Positions 17,572-27,767 of a DNA stretch of 44,425 nucleotides are shown piece after piece. The stretch comes from Methylococcales bacterium. GTDB taxonomy: Bacteria; Pseudomonadota; Gammaproteobacteria; Methylococcales; Methylomonadaceae. Position numbers and translations under genes: made by a program. Position 1 is the stretch's first letter, and every line of letters starts with the position of its first letter. The DNA lies in the NCBI GenBank assembly GCA_023145835.1, contig JAGLDH010000010.1, positions 1-44,425 of the forward strand. Direction: 5' to 3'. The notes under the pieces were generated by a model. That model had not been told where the DNA came from. It worked only from the letters and a program-made list of their open reading frames with translations, and did not search any database.

Positions 17572-18363
17572 GCTGAAGTTTCCCAATTATTTATACCCCC
17601 AGCGTATTACGAGAAACCTATTAAATTGGGGTTTGCTATATTCAGGGCAACAGCAACCAAAATAAAAGTTTCCTATGCATAGGAAACCTTAGTTATGTAG
17701 TATTAGTCGAATATTTTGCTTTTATATACTTCATCGACGACTATTTTAAACCAATGTGGTCGGAAAATGGCCGCATACAGGCAAATCAACGTGGTAGTTG
17801 GAAATGGCAAAAAGCTAGCCACACTCATTAATAAGAGAAATAAAATAGTAAAAATACGTGCTTTCATAGATTTGTTCTGTTTCCGTAATTTGATTGTAAA
17901 TATCCAAGTGGAAGCCTACACTCTGTTCAGACCGACAACAAGAAAATATCGAAGGTGTGTCTTTAATTTATAATGTAAGTGTTGCCTTAAAATCTTTTAT
18001 GCTTGTTTTTTAAGTCGAATCACTATACTCCTTATTCCAATTAATAATTTCAGCACCGCACGATCCCGCTGCCACACTTGAAATTTCATCTAAATCAGCC
18101 TTTTTCTTTATCAGCACCTCAAAGAGGATCAAAAACTCGGCCGCAAGCGACCGAGTTTGACAAAGCATAGACTGGTTTGACTTGAAAACCATTGGTTTTA
18201 AAACTTTCCGACTAATGTAACGGAGGCAAGCCTCCGAGTTTTGCTTCGCGATTAACTTTTGATATAAAAAACTACTTTTAAATGATTGTTTTTTTGTAGG
18301 GCGTGTAAATAACAAACTTGCCATATCGCTATGAATACAAAAAAAACAATTGAAAGGCGCGCA
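17572..18363. other. Stretch without a convincing gene, rich in palindromes
   Basis: About 790 bases. A TTG-initiated frame of 85 codons (17716-17973, +) and a frame of 104 codons (18010-18324, -) have no ribosome site or family motif, and the second runs through perfect hairpins, so I do not call either. What can be seen is the palindrome GTTTCCTATGCATAGGAAAC at 17668-17687 and the hairpin group at 18133-18236. Confidence 0.4.
18133..18236. repeat. Three successive hairpins, REP-like
   Basis: AAACTCGGCCGC-AA-GCGACCGAGTTT (18133-18158) pairs over 12 positions with one mismatch. AAAACCATTGGTTTT lies near 18186-18200. CGGAGGC-AA-GCCTCCG (18221-18236) is perfect. The first and third share the CAAG-type tip, and both carry the CTCGG/CCGAG edge. 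Paired hairpins of this kind are typical of REP elements, though I saw no further copies in the window. Confidence 0.5.
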
Positions 18364-18400
18364 TAAAAAAAGCCTGTAACGAAAAATCGCTACAGGCTTT
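18364..18400 (-). terminator. Rho-independent terminator of the csrA-tRNA transcript
   Basis: On the minus strand AAAGCCTGTA, a short loop region and TACAGGCTTTTTTT form a 10-pair stem (18369-18378 with 18391-18400), with extra pairs toward the loop and a T run at the end. It starts nine bases after the CCA end of tRNA-Asn. Confidence 0.92.
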
Positions 18401-18408
18401 ATTCTATT

Positions 18409-18484
18409 TGGCTCCCCCGGACGGGCTCGAACCGCCGACCTAGTGATTAACAGTCACCCGCTCTACCAACTGAGCTACAGGGGA
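18409..18484 (-). tRNA. tRNA-Asn (anticodon GTT)
   Basis: 76 bases including an encoded CCA. TCCCCTG pairs with the acceptor 3' arm; the D arm is GCTCAGTTGGTAGAGC, the anticodon loop CTGTTAA within GTGACTGTTAATCAC, and the T arm GGCGGTTCGAGCCCGTC. Confidence 0.96.
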
Positions 18485-18504
18485 ATAATCTTATATTTCC
18501 AATA

Positions 18505-18581
18505 TGGCGCGCCCGGAGAGATTCGAACTCCCGACCGCTCGGTTCGTAGCCGAGTACTCTATCCAGCTGAGCTACGGGCGC
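18505..18581 (-). tRNA. tRNA-Arg (anticodon ACG)
   Basis: 77 bases with CCA. Acceptor GCGCCCG and its complement; D arm GCTCAGCTGGATAGAGT; anticodon stem-loop CTCGGCTACGAACCGAG; T arm with GTTCGAATC. Closely follows the standard gammaproteobacterial tRNA-Arg(ACG), whose first anticodon base is edited to inosine by TadA. Confidence 0.96.
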
Positions 18582-18655
18582 CTTATTGAGCCGCTCATTA
18601 TCCCTTTTATGATATTTTAAGTCAACTATTTTCTATAAAAGCTAACTTTTATTTA

Positions 18656-18747
18656 TGGCGGAGAGTGAGGGATTCGAACCCTCGATGGGAGATAAAGCCC
18701 ATACTCCCTTAGCAGGGGAGCGCCTTCAGCCGCTCGGCCAACTCTCC
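18656..18747 (-). tRNA. tRNA-Ser (anticodon GCT)
   Basis: 92 bases with CCA, including the long variable arm typical of serine tRNAs (TATGGGCTTTATCTCCCAT). Acceptor GGAGAGT; anticodon stem-loop CTCCCCTGCTAAGGGAG. It lies nine bases downstream of csrA, the classic gammaproteobacterial order. Confidence 0.96.
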
Positions 18748-18756
18748 TAAAACTTT

Positions 18757-18957
18757 TTAATCTTCAGAATCAGTTAATCCTGTAGATTCTGATTGTTCCT
18801 TTTTTATTCTTTCGTAAATTTCTTCTCTATGCACTGAAGTTTCTTTTGGTGCATTAATACCTATACGAACCTGATTACCTTTTACCCCTAACACAGTGAC
18901 TGTAACATCGTCACCAATCATTAAGGTCTCTCCTATTCGTCGCGTTAAGATAAGCAT
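18757..18957 (-). CDS. csrA: Carbon storage regulator CsrA
   Basis: Small dimeric RNA-binding protein that blocks or activates translation by binding GGA motifs in mRNA leaders. 66 residues beginning [20 protein letters not shown], with the conserved RRIGE and the RNA-contacting VHREEIY near position 43. AGGGAG six bases before the ATG is its ribosome site. It follows lysC and precedes tRNA-Ser, and probably shares a transcript ending at the terminator 18364-18400. Confidence 0.97.
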   Translation of the reverse strand: MLILTRRIGETLMIGDDVTVTVLGVKGNQVRIGINAPKETSVHREEIYERIKKEQSESTGLTDSED

Positions 18958-19054
18958 AATATCTCCCTACGTTCCTATTTAATTTGACTGCGCAACACCA
19001 CAGTCATCAACCAATCTCACTATTATAGTGAATTTTTGATAAGAAATAAAGCTA

Positions 19055-20275
19055 TTATTCTTCCTTATCAAGCCCAAAAGCTTTATGTAAAGCCCTTACT
19101 GCCAACTCAAGATATTTTTCATCTACAACCACGGAAATTTTTATCTCAGAGGTTGAAATCATTCTAATATTAATTCCTTCATCAGCTAATACTTTAAACA
19201 TTGTACTCGCAATACCAGCATGAGATCTCATTCCCACACCAACAATTGATATTTTAACAATACTATCATCACCTGTAACGTGTTTTGCATTTAATTCTGA
19301 ACAAACAGTTTCTAATATATTCTTTGTTTTTTGATAATCATTTCGATGAACTGTAAAAGTAAAATCTGTTGTTGCATCATCTGCTATATTTTGGATAATC
19401 ATATCAATTTCAATATTCTCATCAGCTACAGGACATAAAATTTTCGATGCTACTCCTGGAAGGTCTGGCACACCTGCAATTGTTAATTTAGCCTCATCTC
19501 GATTAAATGCAATTCCTGAAATTAAAGCTCTTTCCATTTCTGATTCCTCATAGGTAATTAGCGTTCCTTTACCTTCTTTAAATGATGATAATACTCGTAG
19601 TGCAACATTGTATTTTCCAGCAAATTCAACTGCCCTTATTTGCAAAACTTTTGAACCTAAGCTAGCCATTTCCAGCATTTCTTCAAAAGTAATTTTATCT
19701 AATTTTCTTGCTTTTGGTTCTACTCTTGGATCAGTTGTATACACTCCATCCACGTCAGTATATATATGACATTCATCTGCCTTCAGGGCTGCAGCCAAAG
19801 CAACTGCTGTGGTATCTGACCCACCTCGACCTAAAGTTGTAATATTTCCATATTCATCAACCCCTTGAAAACCAGCAACGACAACAACCCTCCCTTTCTC
19901 AAGATCTTGTTTTATTTTTAGGTCATCAATCTCTCTAATTCGGGCTTTAGTATGCGTATTGTCAGTTAAAATTTTAACTTGCCCTCCAGTATAAGAACAA
20001 GCAGAACAACCCAGCTCATGCAGAGCCATACTAAGCAAGGCCATAGTCACTTGCTCTCCAGTAGAAAGTAAAACATCCATTTCTCTACTATTCGGGTGGA
20101 ATTGTATTTCTTCTGCTAACCCAGTTAATCGATTAGTTTCGCCACTCATTGCAGACACGACAACAACAATATGATCACCCTGATCACGGGCTTTTTTAAT
20201 TTTTTCAGCAACTACTTTTATGCGCTCTACAGTACCAACTGATGTACCGCCAAATTTATATACAAAAACTGCCAT
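19055..20275 (-). CDS. lysC: Aspartate kinase, single-domain LysC type
   Basis: Phosphorylates aspartate, the first step toward lysine, threonine and methionine. 406 residues: kinase domain about 1-245 with the nucleotide-binding KFGGTSVGTVERI (7-19) and GRGGSDTTAVALA; two ACT regulatory domains about 265-406, the usual site for feedback by lysine or threonine. There is no homoserine dehydrogenase part, so it is the monofunctional form. The alaS-lysC-csrA order is shared by many gammaproteobacteria. Confidence 0.96.
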   Translation of the reverse strand: MAVFVYKFGGTSVGTVERIKVVAEKIKKARDQGDHIVVVVSAMSGETNRLTGLAEEIQFHPNSREMDVLLSTGEQVTMALLSMALHELGCSACSYTGGQVKILTDNTHTKARIREIDDLKIKQDLEKGRVVVVAGFQGVDEYGNITTLGRGGSDTTAVALAAALKADECHIYTDVDGVYTTDPRVEPKARKLDKITFEEMLEMASLGSKVLQIRAVEFAGKYNVALRVLSSFKEGKGTLITYEESEMERALISGIAFNRDEAKLTIAGVPDLPGVASKILCPVADENIEIDMIIQNIADDATTDFTFTVHRNDYQKTKNILETVCSELNAKHVTGDDSIVKISIVGVGMRSHAGIASTMFKVLADEGINIRMISTSEIKISVVVDEKYLELAVRALHKAFGLDKEE

Positions 20276-20327
20276 TTTTACTTTATTATCTAAAAAAAGG
20301 ATGGTTAATTACTGTTTTGTAACCTTT

Positions 20328-22943
20328 TTAACTTTTAATCTGCTCTTTAACCCAATCAGGAACCTGTTTTAAAGCGTCATCTAAACCTGATGGATCATTA
20401 CCACCCGCTTGCGCCATATCAGGCCGACCACCACCTTTTCCACCAACTTTTAATGCAACTGAATTAACTAAATCACCTGCTTTTAAATACTTAGTTTGAT
20501 CTTTAGTCACTCCAGCAATCAAATTTACTTTATCATTTTGCACTGTCGCTAAAACAACAGCAGCACAACCTAATTTATTTTTTAATTGATCAACCATTTC
20601 TCGCAGTGCTTTAGGGTCAATATCATCCAATCTTACAGCTAACACTTTTATTCCATCAACATCCACTGCTTGAGTGCTTAACTCTCCACCTGCCGAGCTC
20701 GCTAGTTTTGATTTTAATTTACCCAGTTCTTTTTCTAATTGTTTATTTTTATCTATGAGTTGCAGAACTTTATTAGATGCTTTATCTGTAGAGCTTTTAA
20801 GAAGTTCCGCAATAGTTAATAATGTTTTATCCCGACTTTCAATCCAATGTAAACAAGCACTACCTGTGACGGCTTCTATTCGCCTTACTCCTGCGGCTAC
20901 TCCTGTTTCACTGATAATTTTAAAACAACCAATATCACCCGATCTTTCAACATGGGTACCCCCGCAGAGTTCAGTTGAAAAACTTCCAATTCTCAACACC
21001 CTGACTTCATCTCCATATTTCTCACCAAATAAAGCCATCGCACCTGCCTTAACAGCATCATCTTTAGCCATAACCTCAGCAGATACAGAGTTATTCAGTC
21101 GAATTTGTTCATTAACTAAATGTTCGATTATGCTAATTTCATCAGTAGTCATCGGTTCAAAATGAGAAAAATCAAACCGTAATCTTTCTGGATTAACTAA
21201 TGAGCCTTTCTGGGCAACATGATCACCTAATGTTTGTCGTAATGCAGCATGCATAATATGTGTTGCAGAATGATTAAGCTCTGTTGCCACTCTGTTCTGT
21301 TCATTAACGCGCACCTCACAAGCCTGTCCATTAACAATCTTTCCTTGCACAACCTTTCCTTTATGAAGAAAAAGATTTCCGCCTTGTTTTTGAGTATCTA
21401 TCACTTCAAAAATAGAACTTCCTATTTCAATTAAGCCATTATCACCAACTTGACCACCCGATTCAGCATAGAATGGTGTTTTATCTAATACTACAACCCC
21501 TTCTTCTCCTTCATCTAAGCTCTCGACTACTTCTCCTTTAGCAAACAACCCTATAATATGAGCTGAACCTGAAAAACTATTATATCCAGTAAAATCAGTT
21601 TGACTGTCATGTTTGATATCCTGATCATAATCAGCCTCAAACTTTCCTCCAGCTCTAGCTCTATCACGTTGTGCAGTCATTTCCACTTCAAAACCAGCAT
21701 GATCTACTGTTAGATTTTGCTCTCTAGCAAAATCAGCTGTTAAATCAACTGGAAAACCATAGGTATCATATAAAAGAAAGACAATATCGCCAGGAATCAC
21801 ACTTCCATCAATTTTGGCAACACAAGATTCCAAGATTTTCATACCCTGCTCTAAAGTATCAGCAAAACGCTCTTCTTCTTTCTTTAAAACGAGTTCAACC
21901 TGTTCTTGTGTTTGTTTTATTTCCGGGAAAGCTTCTCCCATTTCTTGTGTTAAGGGTTCAACTAATTTATAAAAGAAAGTATCCTTGCTACCTAGACGAT
22001 AGCCATGTCGAATTGCTCTTCGAATAACTCGTCTTAGTACATAACCTCGCCCTTCATTTGAGGGTAAAACACCATCGACCACCATAAAAGCACATGAACG
22101 AATATGATCAGCGATTACTCGTAGTGAGCTATTCGTAAAGTCTGTTGTTCCTGTCAATTCAGCAGCTACTTTTAATAACCCTTGAAACAAATCAATTTCA
22201 TAATTATTATGCACTCCTTGTAAAACAGCAGAAATCCTTTCCAACCCCATGCCTGTATCTACTGAAGGTGCGGGTAATGGGTGTAATTTACCCTCTTTAT
22301 CTCGATCATATTGCATAAAGACCAAGTTCCAGATTTCAATGTACCGATCTCCATCTTCTTCAGGTGATCCTGGTGGACCACCTACAACATCTTCACCATG
22401 GTCATAGAATATTTCACTAGAAGGGCCACATGGACCAATATCACCCATAGACCAAAAATTATCTTTTGCCCCAATGCGTGATAAGCGAGAGGGGTCTACT
22501 TTTATTTCATCTAACCAAATAGCTTCTGCTTCCTGGTCTTCATCAAAAACCGTAATCCATAATTTTTCAGCAGGAATATCTAATTCTTTAGTTAAAAAGT
22601 CCCAAGCATAATGAATAGCCTCTTTTTTAAAATAATCACCAAAACTAAAATTTCCCAGCATTTCAAAAAAAGTATGGTGTCTTGCTGTATAACCTACGTT
22701 TTCTAAATCATTATGTTTACCGCCAGCACGCACACACCGTTGTGTTGTTGTGGCTCTCGTGTAATCACGTTTCTCTCGACCTAAAAACACATCTTTAAAA
22801 GGCACCATACCTGAGTTAGTAAACATTAAGGTTGGGTCATTGCCAGGCACAAGCGAACTAGACGGCTGAACAGAGTGTTCGCGTTGTTTAAAAAACTTTA
22901 AGAAGGCAGCACGCAACTCTGCACTAGTCATTTTTTTCATCAT
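20328..22943 (-). CDS. alaS: Alanine--tRNA ligase
   Basis: Charges tRNA-Ala and hydrolyses mischarged Ser- or Gly-tRNA. 871 residues, normal length. Aminoacylation core at the N-terminus with [19 protein letters not shown] (motif 2 region); editing domain with the zinc site HSATH (about 566) and CGGTH (about 666); a C-Ala domain ending [15 protein letters not shown]. The frame opens [11 protein letters not shown], and the family usually starts at the MTSAE or the preceding M, so the start is uncertain by up to five codons. Cotranscribed with recX upstream (57 bases). Confidence 0.97.
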   Translation of the reverse strand: MMKKMTSAELRAAFLKFFKQREHSVQPSSSLVPGNDPTLMFTNSGMVPFKDVFLGREKRDYTRATTTQRCVRAGGKHNDLENVGYTARHHTFFEMLGNFSFGDYFKKEAIHYAWDFLTKELDIPAEKLWITVFDEDQEAEAIWLDEIKVDPSRLSRIGAKDNFWSMGDIGPCGPSSEIFYDHGEDVVGGPPGSPEEDGDRYIEIWNLVFMQYDRDKEGKLHPLPAPSVDTGMGLERISAVLQGVHNNYEIDLFQGLLKVAAELTGTTDFTNSSLRVIADHIRSCAFMVVDGVLPSNEGRGYVLRRVIRRAIRHGYRLGSKDTFFYKLVEPLTQEMGEAFPEIKQTQEQVELVLKKEEERFADTLEQGMKILESCVAKIDGSVIPGDIVFLLYDTYGFPVDLTADFAREQNLTVDHAGFEVEMTAQRDRARAGGKFEADYDQDIKHDSQTDFTGYNSFSGSAHIIGLFAKGEVVESLDEGEEGVVVLDKTPFYAESGGQVGDNGLIEIGSSIFEVIDTQKQGGNLFLHKGKVVQGKIVNGQACEVRVNEQNRVATELNHSATHIMHAALRQTLGDHVAQKGSLVNPERLRFDFSHFEPMTTDEISIIEHLVNEQIRLNNSVSAEVMAKDDAVKAGAMALFGEKYGDEVRVLRIGSFSTELCGGTHVERSGDIGCFKIISETGVAAGVRRIEAVTGSACLHWIESRDKTLLTIAELLKSSTDKASNKVLQLIDKNKQLEKELGKLKSKLASSAGGELSTQAVDVDGIKVLAVRLDDIDPKALREMVDQLKNKLGCAAVVLATVQNDKVNLIAGVTKDQTKYLKAGDLVNSVALKVGGKGGGRPDMAQAGGNDPSGLDDALKQVPDWVKEQIKS

Positions 22944-23000
22944 TAATAAAGCTATATTTTTCTCTACGAGAGACAGTTAAATAAAACTTCTCTCCTCAAT

Positions 23001-23480
23001 TTAAGAATAATTTATTTGAATACTAAATCGCTTAAAAAGCGCTATTATCATCCCATTACTAAAACCACGTTGTTGTAAAAATCGGTTACGTTTTAGCCAC
23101 TCTTTATTTTCTAACTGCGTATCATCTGAATACTTTTTCTTATAAACAGTGTCAATAACTTCATCCCAGCCATCAGCAAGATCTAATACGATTGAATCTA
23201 AATCAACTTCGTCAATACCACGTTGTTTAAGCTCAAAACTTACTTTAATAGGCCCATAACCTTTTTTTATTCGATATCGAGCATAACTTTCAGCAAAGCG
23301 CTCATTGCTTTGCCATCCCTGTTCTGCCAGAATATCAATTACTGCTTTCGATTCAGATCGACCAAATCCTTTTAGTGCTAACTTATCTATTAATTCTTGT
23401 TGACTATGCTCTCTTCTTACTAATAGCCTAAAACAATTTTCTCTTATTTCTTTATTAGCAATTAAATCAACGCCACCCAC
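23001..23480 (-). CDS. recX: Regulatory protein RecX
   Basis: Inhibits RecA by blocking filament extension. 159 residues with three-helix repeats: FRLLVRREHSQQEL near the start, WQSNERFAESYARYRIKKGYGP in the middle (written W to P), RFLQQRGFSNGMI near the end. It starts at GTG 23478-23480 and lies seven bases after the recA stop, so the two are translated from one message, as usual. Confidence 0.93.
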   Translation of the reverse strand: MGGVDLIANKEIRENCFRLLVRREHSQQELIDKLALKGFGRSESKAVIDILAEQGWQSNERFAESYARYRIKKGYGPIKVSFELKQRGIDEVDLDSIVLDLADGWDEVIDTVYKKKYSDDTQLENKEWLKRNRFLQQRGFSNGMIIALFKRFSIQINYS

Positions 23481-23487
23481 TTGTTAA

Positions 23488-24522
23488 TTACTTTTCATCA
23501 ACAGCCGGTGGTTCTCCAATATCATCATTAGACTCAAAAACTTCAGCACGAATTTTATCTTCGATTTCTTTTGCTTTTTCAGGGTTTTCACTTAAATATG
23601 TTTTCACATTGTCTTTTCCCTGACCAATTTTTTCATCGCCATAGCTATACCAAGACCCTGCTTTGTTTACAAAACCAAATTTCACGCCCAAATCAACTAA
23701 CTCGCCTAAAAATGAAACACCTTCTCCGTAAAGAATTTCAAATTCAGCCTGTTTAAATGGGGGGGCAATTTTATTTTTTACTACTTTTACACGAGTATCA
23801 TTACCAATGATTTCATCACCTTTTTTTATAGCACCAATACGACGAATATCTAATCGAACAGAAGCATAAAATTTTAACGCATTACCACCTGTAGTTGTTT
23901 CTGGATTGCCAAACATGACGCCTATTTTCATCCTTAATTGATTAATAAAGATGACCAAGGTATTTGATCTTTTAATATTTGCTGTCAACTTTCTTAATGC
24001 TTGAGACATTAATCTAGCTTGCAACCCCATATGAGAGTCACCCATATCACCTTCAATTTCTGCTTTTGGCGTTAAAGCAGCAACTGAATCAATAACAATC
24101 ATATCCACAGCACCAGAGCGTACTAACATATCCGTAATTTCTAGTGCTTGTTCTCCAGTATCAGGTTGAGAAATGAGTAAATCATCTAAATTGATACCTA
24201 TTTTTTCAGCATAAATAGGGTCAAGAGCATGTTCCGCATCAATAAAAGCAGCTGTTCCACCAATTTTTTGCATTTGTGCAATAGTTTCTAGAGTCATGGT
24301 AGTTTTACCCGAAGACTCTGGCCCATAGATTTCAACAACCCGACCTCTTGGTAACCCACCCGTCCCTAATGCAATATCTAAAGCTAACGAACCTGTCGAT
24401 ACAACTTCAATTCCCTTATTAGCAGCAGATACATCACCCATACGCATGACAGAGCCTTTGCCAAACTGCTTATCAATCTGCATTAAAGCTGCACTTAACG
24501 CTTTCTTTTTGTTCTCGTCCAT
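23488..24522 (-). CDS. recA: Recombinase RecA
   Basis: DNA-dependent ATPase for homologous recombination and LexA cleavage. 344 residues. Walker A GPESSGKT at 67-74, Walker B VIDSVAAL, the L1 loop region [13 protein letters not shown] and L2 with [20 protein letters not shown] (20 residues shown). The acidic C-terminus is normal. I could not find a good CTGT-N8-ACAG LexA site in the 470 bases upstream. Confidence 0.98.
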   Translation of the reverse strand: MDENKKKALSAALMQIDKQFGKGSVMRMGDVSAANKGIEVVSTGSLALDIALGTGGLPRGRVVEIYGPESSGKTTMTLETIAQMQKIGGTAAFIDAEHALDPIYAEKIGINLDDLLISQPDTGEQALEITDMLVRSGAVDMIVIDSVAALTPKAEIEGDMGDSHMGLQARLMSQALRKLTANIKRSNTLVIFINQLRMKIGVMFGNPETTTGGNALKFYASVRLDIRRIGAIKKGDEIIGNDTRVKVVKNKIAPPFKQAEFEILYGEGVSFLGELVDLGVKFGFVNKAGSWYSYGDEKIGQGKDNVKTYLSENPEKAKEIEDKIRAEVFESNDDIGEPPAVDEK

Positions 24523-24818
24523 ATTTATGATTGTGGATAAATTTTTAAAATACCTTAAAAGAATATTTATCTCTAGTAAGGCCTACAAAACAGGTCGCTA
24601 TTATCACATAGAGCAGCTCCTTGAAACAGCTTTTGATCAATAAAACTTGTTAGTTCACTAAAAAAGCCCATATGTATTAATTCCAATATGATATCTCCAC
24701 TAAATCCGTCATAAAAATGTCATATCATTTACAACGTCTTTTCAACAGGCTAGTATATTTTTTTTGTTCAAAAAAAAATATAATAAAAACCATCAGTCCA
24801 TTTAAATTCAATACATTA
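24523..24818. other. Divergent intergenic region between recA and a porin
   Basis: About 300 AT-rich bases with no frame of note. It must hold the recA promoter on the minus strand, which I could not place with confidence. It ends at the MITE-like element that separates it from the porin leader. Confidence 0.4.
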
Positions 24819-24917
24819 AAGCCTCTTGCAAAATCACGGCTATGCCGTAGTAAAACCACTATATGTTGTGGTTTTTTAATTATTCAAACTACATGATGTA
24901 CTATTTTGCAAGAGGCT
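24819..24917. mobile_element. MITE-like element of about 98 bp with 15-bp terminal inverted repeats
   Basis: AGCCTCTTGCAAAAT (24820-24834) is perfectly inverted at 24903-24917. CATTA stands just outside both ends (24814-24818 and 24918-24922), a possible 5-bp target duplication. Inside are ACGGC-TAT-GCCGT and AAAACCAC with GTGGTTTT, so the transcript would fold strongly. It has no coding capacity. It sits 78 bases before the porin start and may affect its promoter. Confidence 0.7.
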
Positions 24918-24995
24918 CATTATAAAAATAAAAAAGTATTTTCGTCCATGTACGATGTATTTTAAAACAACATTTAACTTTTTAGGAAACTAAAC

Positions 24996-26255
24996 ATGAA
25001 AATAGTTGCAGTAGTAATTAAAACAGCTCTTTGTGGCATGGCGTTAGCCGCATCATATGCATCCGCTTCCGACCAAGACTTGTTAGATACATTATTTGAA
25101 AATGGGGTTTTAAATAAAGCCCAATATGAAAAATTAACAAAACAAGCGACAGAAAAAGCAATGATTGCTTCACCTGTCATCAATAACAATAAACAAGAGG
25201 ATGATTGGACATCTAGAGTAAAAATGTCTGGTGATATACGCTTTAGACAAGAATTTCGTGACTCAGATATTACTGGCTCTGAAAAAAGCCGAAGCCGTAT
25301 CCGTGCGCGCCTTGCAGTGAAAGCAGAAGTGAATGATGAAGTTGATGTTGGCTTTCGCTTAGTAACAGCAGGAGGAACAACATCAACTAACCAAACGCTT
25401 GAAGGTGGTTTTGGCGGAAAGAATATTTTCTTTGATCGTGCTTTTGTAAAATGGAACCCTCAATTTGCAGATGGAGGCAGCTTAATCGCAGGTAAAATGA
25501 AGCAACCTTGGTTCAGTGTAAGTAATGTTATCTGGGATACTGATGTAAACCCCGAGGGCTTAGCCTTAACCTACAAAAAGAAATTAGGCTCATTTAAATT
25601 AGGAGCAACTGGTGGTTACTTTCTACTCACTAATAATGATAACGGTAGCTTCAGTGATGACATGACCATGTACCACGCAGGTATCAATGGAGCGATGAAA
25701 TTTAATGATATGGCAAAAGCTACATTAGGGTTCAACACTTATTTATATAACGGTACAACACTTGGCAGTTATCTTAACTGCGAAACAGGAAAAACTTGCC
25801 CAGATGGCGTAACAGGTTTTGCAGGTGATAATGTCAACGGTGATGCAGATGCTGATTTCAAATTATATGAAGTTGCAGGAAAAATTGACCTAGATACTGA
25901 ATTATTACCCATTCAACTATTTGGTAATTATGTGATTAACGCAGCCAATGGCATAAAGAGCAGCGAAGATTCTGCATGGCTAGCCGGTATAACAACCAAA
26001 TATGATAAATTTAAACTAAGCTATAACTATCGTGATACACAGCTAAATGCAGTACCTGATACTTTCAATGACTCTGACTTCAACGCAGGAGCAACTAGCG
26101 CTCGTGGTCATGTTGTAAAACTAGGCTATAACATAAGCAAAAACTTCTCAGCCAGCTTTGCCTACTTAGCTGCTAAAGAATATACAGATAACAATGAAGG
26201 GAAAGATGGTACTAACAGAGAAACATTACAAGTTGATGTTAAAGCTAAGTTCTAA
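24996..26255 (+). CDS. Outer-membrane porin, Porin_5-like putative porin family
   Basis: 419 residues. Signal peptide cut after ALAASYASA (about 25). A short helical segment follows (LFENGVLNKAQYEKLTKQA), then a beta-barrel from GDIRFRQEFRDSD (about 78) to the C-terminus, with many alternating-strand segments such as RSRIRARLAVKAEV and FSASFAYLAAK, ending in a final aromatic (VDVKAKF), the usual Bam recognition signal. A general diffusion role is inferred; substrate not predictable. A terminator follows at 26271-26301. Confidence 0.85.
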   Translation: MKIVAVVIKTALCGMALAASYASASDQDLLDTLFENGVLNKAQYEKLTKQATEKAMIASPVINNNKQEDDWTSRVKMSGDIRFRQEFRDSDITGSEKSRSRIRARLAVKAEVNDEVDVGFRLVTAGGTTSTNQTLEGGFGGKNIFFDRAFVKWNPQFADGGSLIAGKMKQPWFSVSNVIWDTDVNPEGLALTYKKKLGSFKLGATGGYFLLTNNDNGSFSDDMTMYHAGINGAMKFNDMAKATLGFNTYLYNGTTLGSYLNCETGKTCPDGVTGFAGDNVNGDADADFKLYEVAGKIDLDTELLPIQLFGNYVINAANGIKSSEDSAWLAGITTKYDKFKLSYNYRDTQLNAVPDTFNDSDFNAGATSARGHVVKLGYNISKNFSASFAYLAAKEYTDNNEGKDGTNRETLQVDVKAKF

Positions 26256-26270
26256 ATAACCTTCCAAACT

Positions 26271-26301
26271 AAAAGCTCCATTTTGTCATTACGGGGCTTT
26301 T
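26271..26301 (+). terminator. Terminator after the porin gene
   Basis: AAAAGCTCC (26271-26279) pairs with GGGGCTTTT (26293-26301), nine pairs with one G-T, followed by TATAT. It sits between convergent genes, and the A run on the other side lets it also serve the mltD gene from the minus strand. Confidence 0.8.
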
Positions 26302-26414
26302 ATATCTATCTAAAGCATTTTTTTAATTGCACTATTAAAATAATCTAACAGAATTAAAAACCACTCTCGATTCATAGAGCTTAAGGTATATAACAAAAAA
26401 ATTGTTTAGCTCTT

Positions 26415-27767
26415 CTAAACGTAATAAACCAATTTTTGCCCAAGTCGAAGACGACGCGGGTTAGTTACTCCATTGACAAACTTAAGGTGCTGAATAGAAA
26501 CACCTAATCGTTGCGCTATACGACCAAGACTATCACCAGACTTTACACGATAGATTTTTTTATCTAACTGTTTTTTGATTGGAATAATGAGTGTTTGACC
26601 TACTTGAATTTCGTTTTTATGAATTTTGTTTCTCTTACGTAAATCACGAATAGAAACTGCAAACATTTTTGCGACCCCCCCCAGATGATTACCTTTTCTA
26701 ACTTTATAAATAATTTGAGGTTGGCCAGATGAATTTTTTTTCTGCTTTCCAGCTAACACTGATGAAGTAAGTGCAATCGGATAAGTATAAGCCTTCCAAA
26801 CCCTGGCTTTAGAAGCCAGTTTAGTTTTTAATCTTGATGCTGCTTTAGTCGGGAGTCGTACTATAAAATTATTAGCCGGTGTATTACGAAATTTTCTTAA
26901 CTCAGGGTTTAATTGACGAATTTTTTTAATAGAAAGCGTTGATAACTGAGCAATTTTTTCAATAGATTGCGGGTTGTGCAATTGAACATAGTGATGTGGA
27001 TGTTGCTTTTGAACTGAAAAGCCATAATGACTTGGCGTTTTCAATATTAGAGCAGCAGCTAAAAACTCAGGAACATAACCTCTTGTTTCTTTTGGTAAGA
27101 AACGAATAATGCGGCTATAGCCACGCTTACCACTTTTAACACCACTTCTTCTGACAACTTTTGCAATACGCCCTTCCCCGGCATTATAGGCTGCAACAGA
27201 TAATAATATTGATATTTTGCCAAATTTTTTGTTTAAAAACTTTAGATATTTGATGGCAGCATCTGTTGATAAGGCAGGATCCATGCGTTCATCAAGTTTA
27301 TGACTCACATGTAAACCATAATGGCGTGCACTGGCGGGCATATATTGCCATAAGCCTCTTGCCCCAGCTGGACTTTTGGCATTAAAGCGAAAGGCACTTT
27401 CAGCCATGGCCAATGCTTCAAATGATAAGGAAATATTAGCACTTTTTAATTTATTCCGAATCATAGGACGATATCGATCGCCTCGTTGCAGTGTTTCTAA
27501 AGTTCTACTATATTGTCTACCTGTAAATGCTTTGAGATAAGCGTGAACTGATACAGTTAAACGGTTTAGCTCTTTACGCGTCCAAGTAGGTTCTCCTAGT
27601 CTACTCAGCATTTGGGATAACCGAGAGCGCGTATCACTAAAAGACAAACTCTTTCCGGTCACAGTAACTAAAGCTCTTGGTGTTTTTGCTAAAACCTGGG
27701 CGTTAAATATTCCTACCCATAGAAATATTATGAGAGCAAGAATATTGACCACACGAAAAATGATCAT
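26415..27767 (-). CDS. mltD: Membrane-bound lytic murein transglycosylase D-like, with two LysM domains
   Basis: Cleaves the glycan strands of peptidoglycan to 1,6-anhydro products. 450 residues: N-terminal hydrophobic signal or anchor (about 5-27, no lipobox seen), SLT/GH23 domain about 105-260 with the catalytic Glu123 in MAESAF and the family motifs GARGLWQYMP and AYNAGEGRI, then LysM domains about 350-396 and 405-450 (YKVRKGNHLGGVAK; YRVKSGDSLGRIAQ), which hold the wall. It stands alone between a porin and a phosphoesterase. Confidence 0.92.
   Translation of the reverse strand: MIIFRVVNILALIIFLWVGIFNAQVLAKTPRALVTVTGKSLSFSDTRSRLSQMLSRLGEPTWTRKELNRLTVSVHAYLKAFTGRQYSRTLETLQRGDRYRPMIRNKLKSANISLSFEALAMAESAFRFNAKSPAGARGLWQYMPASARHYGLHVSHKLDERMDPALSTDAAIKYLKFLNKKFGKISILLSVAAYNAGEGRIAKVVRRSGVKSGKRGYSRIIRFLPKETRGYVPEFLAAALILKTPSHYGFSVQKQHPHHYVQLHNPQSIEKIAQLSTLSIKKIRQLNPELRKFRNTPANNFIVRLPTKAASRLKTKLASKARVWKAYTYPIALTSSVLAGKQKKNSSGQPQIIYKVRKGNHLGGVAKMFAVSIRDLRKRNKIHKNEIQVGQTLIIPIKKQLDKKIYRVKSGDSLGRIAQRLGVSIQHLKFVNGVTNPRRLRLGQKLVYYV

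Noticed and set aside
17716-18324. Frames of 85 (+) and 104 (-) codons
   Set aside because: The first starts at TTG without a ribosome site; the second runs through perfect hairpins. Neither shows a domain.
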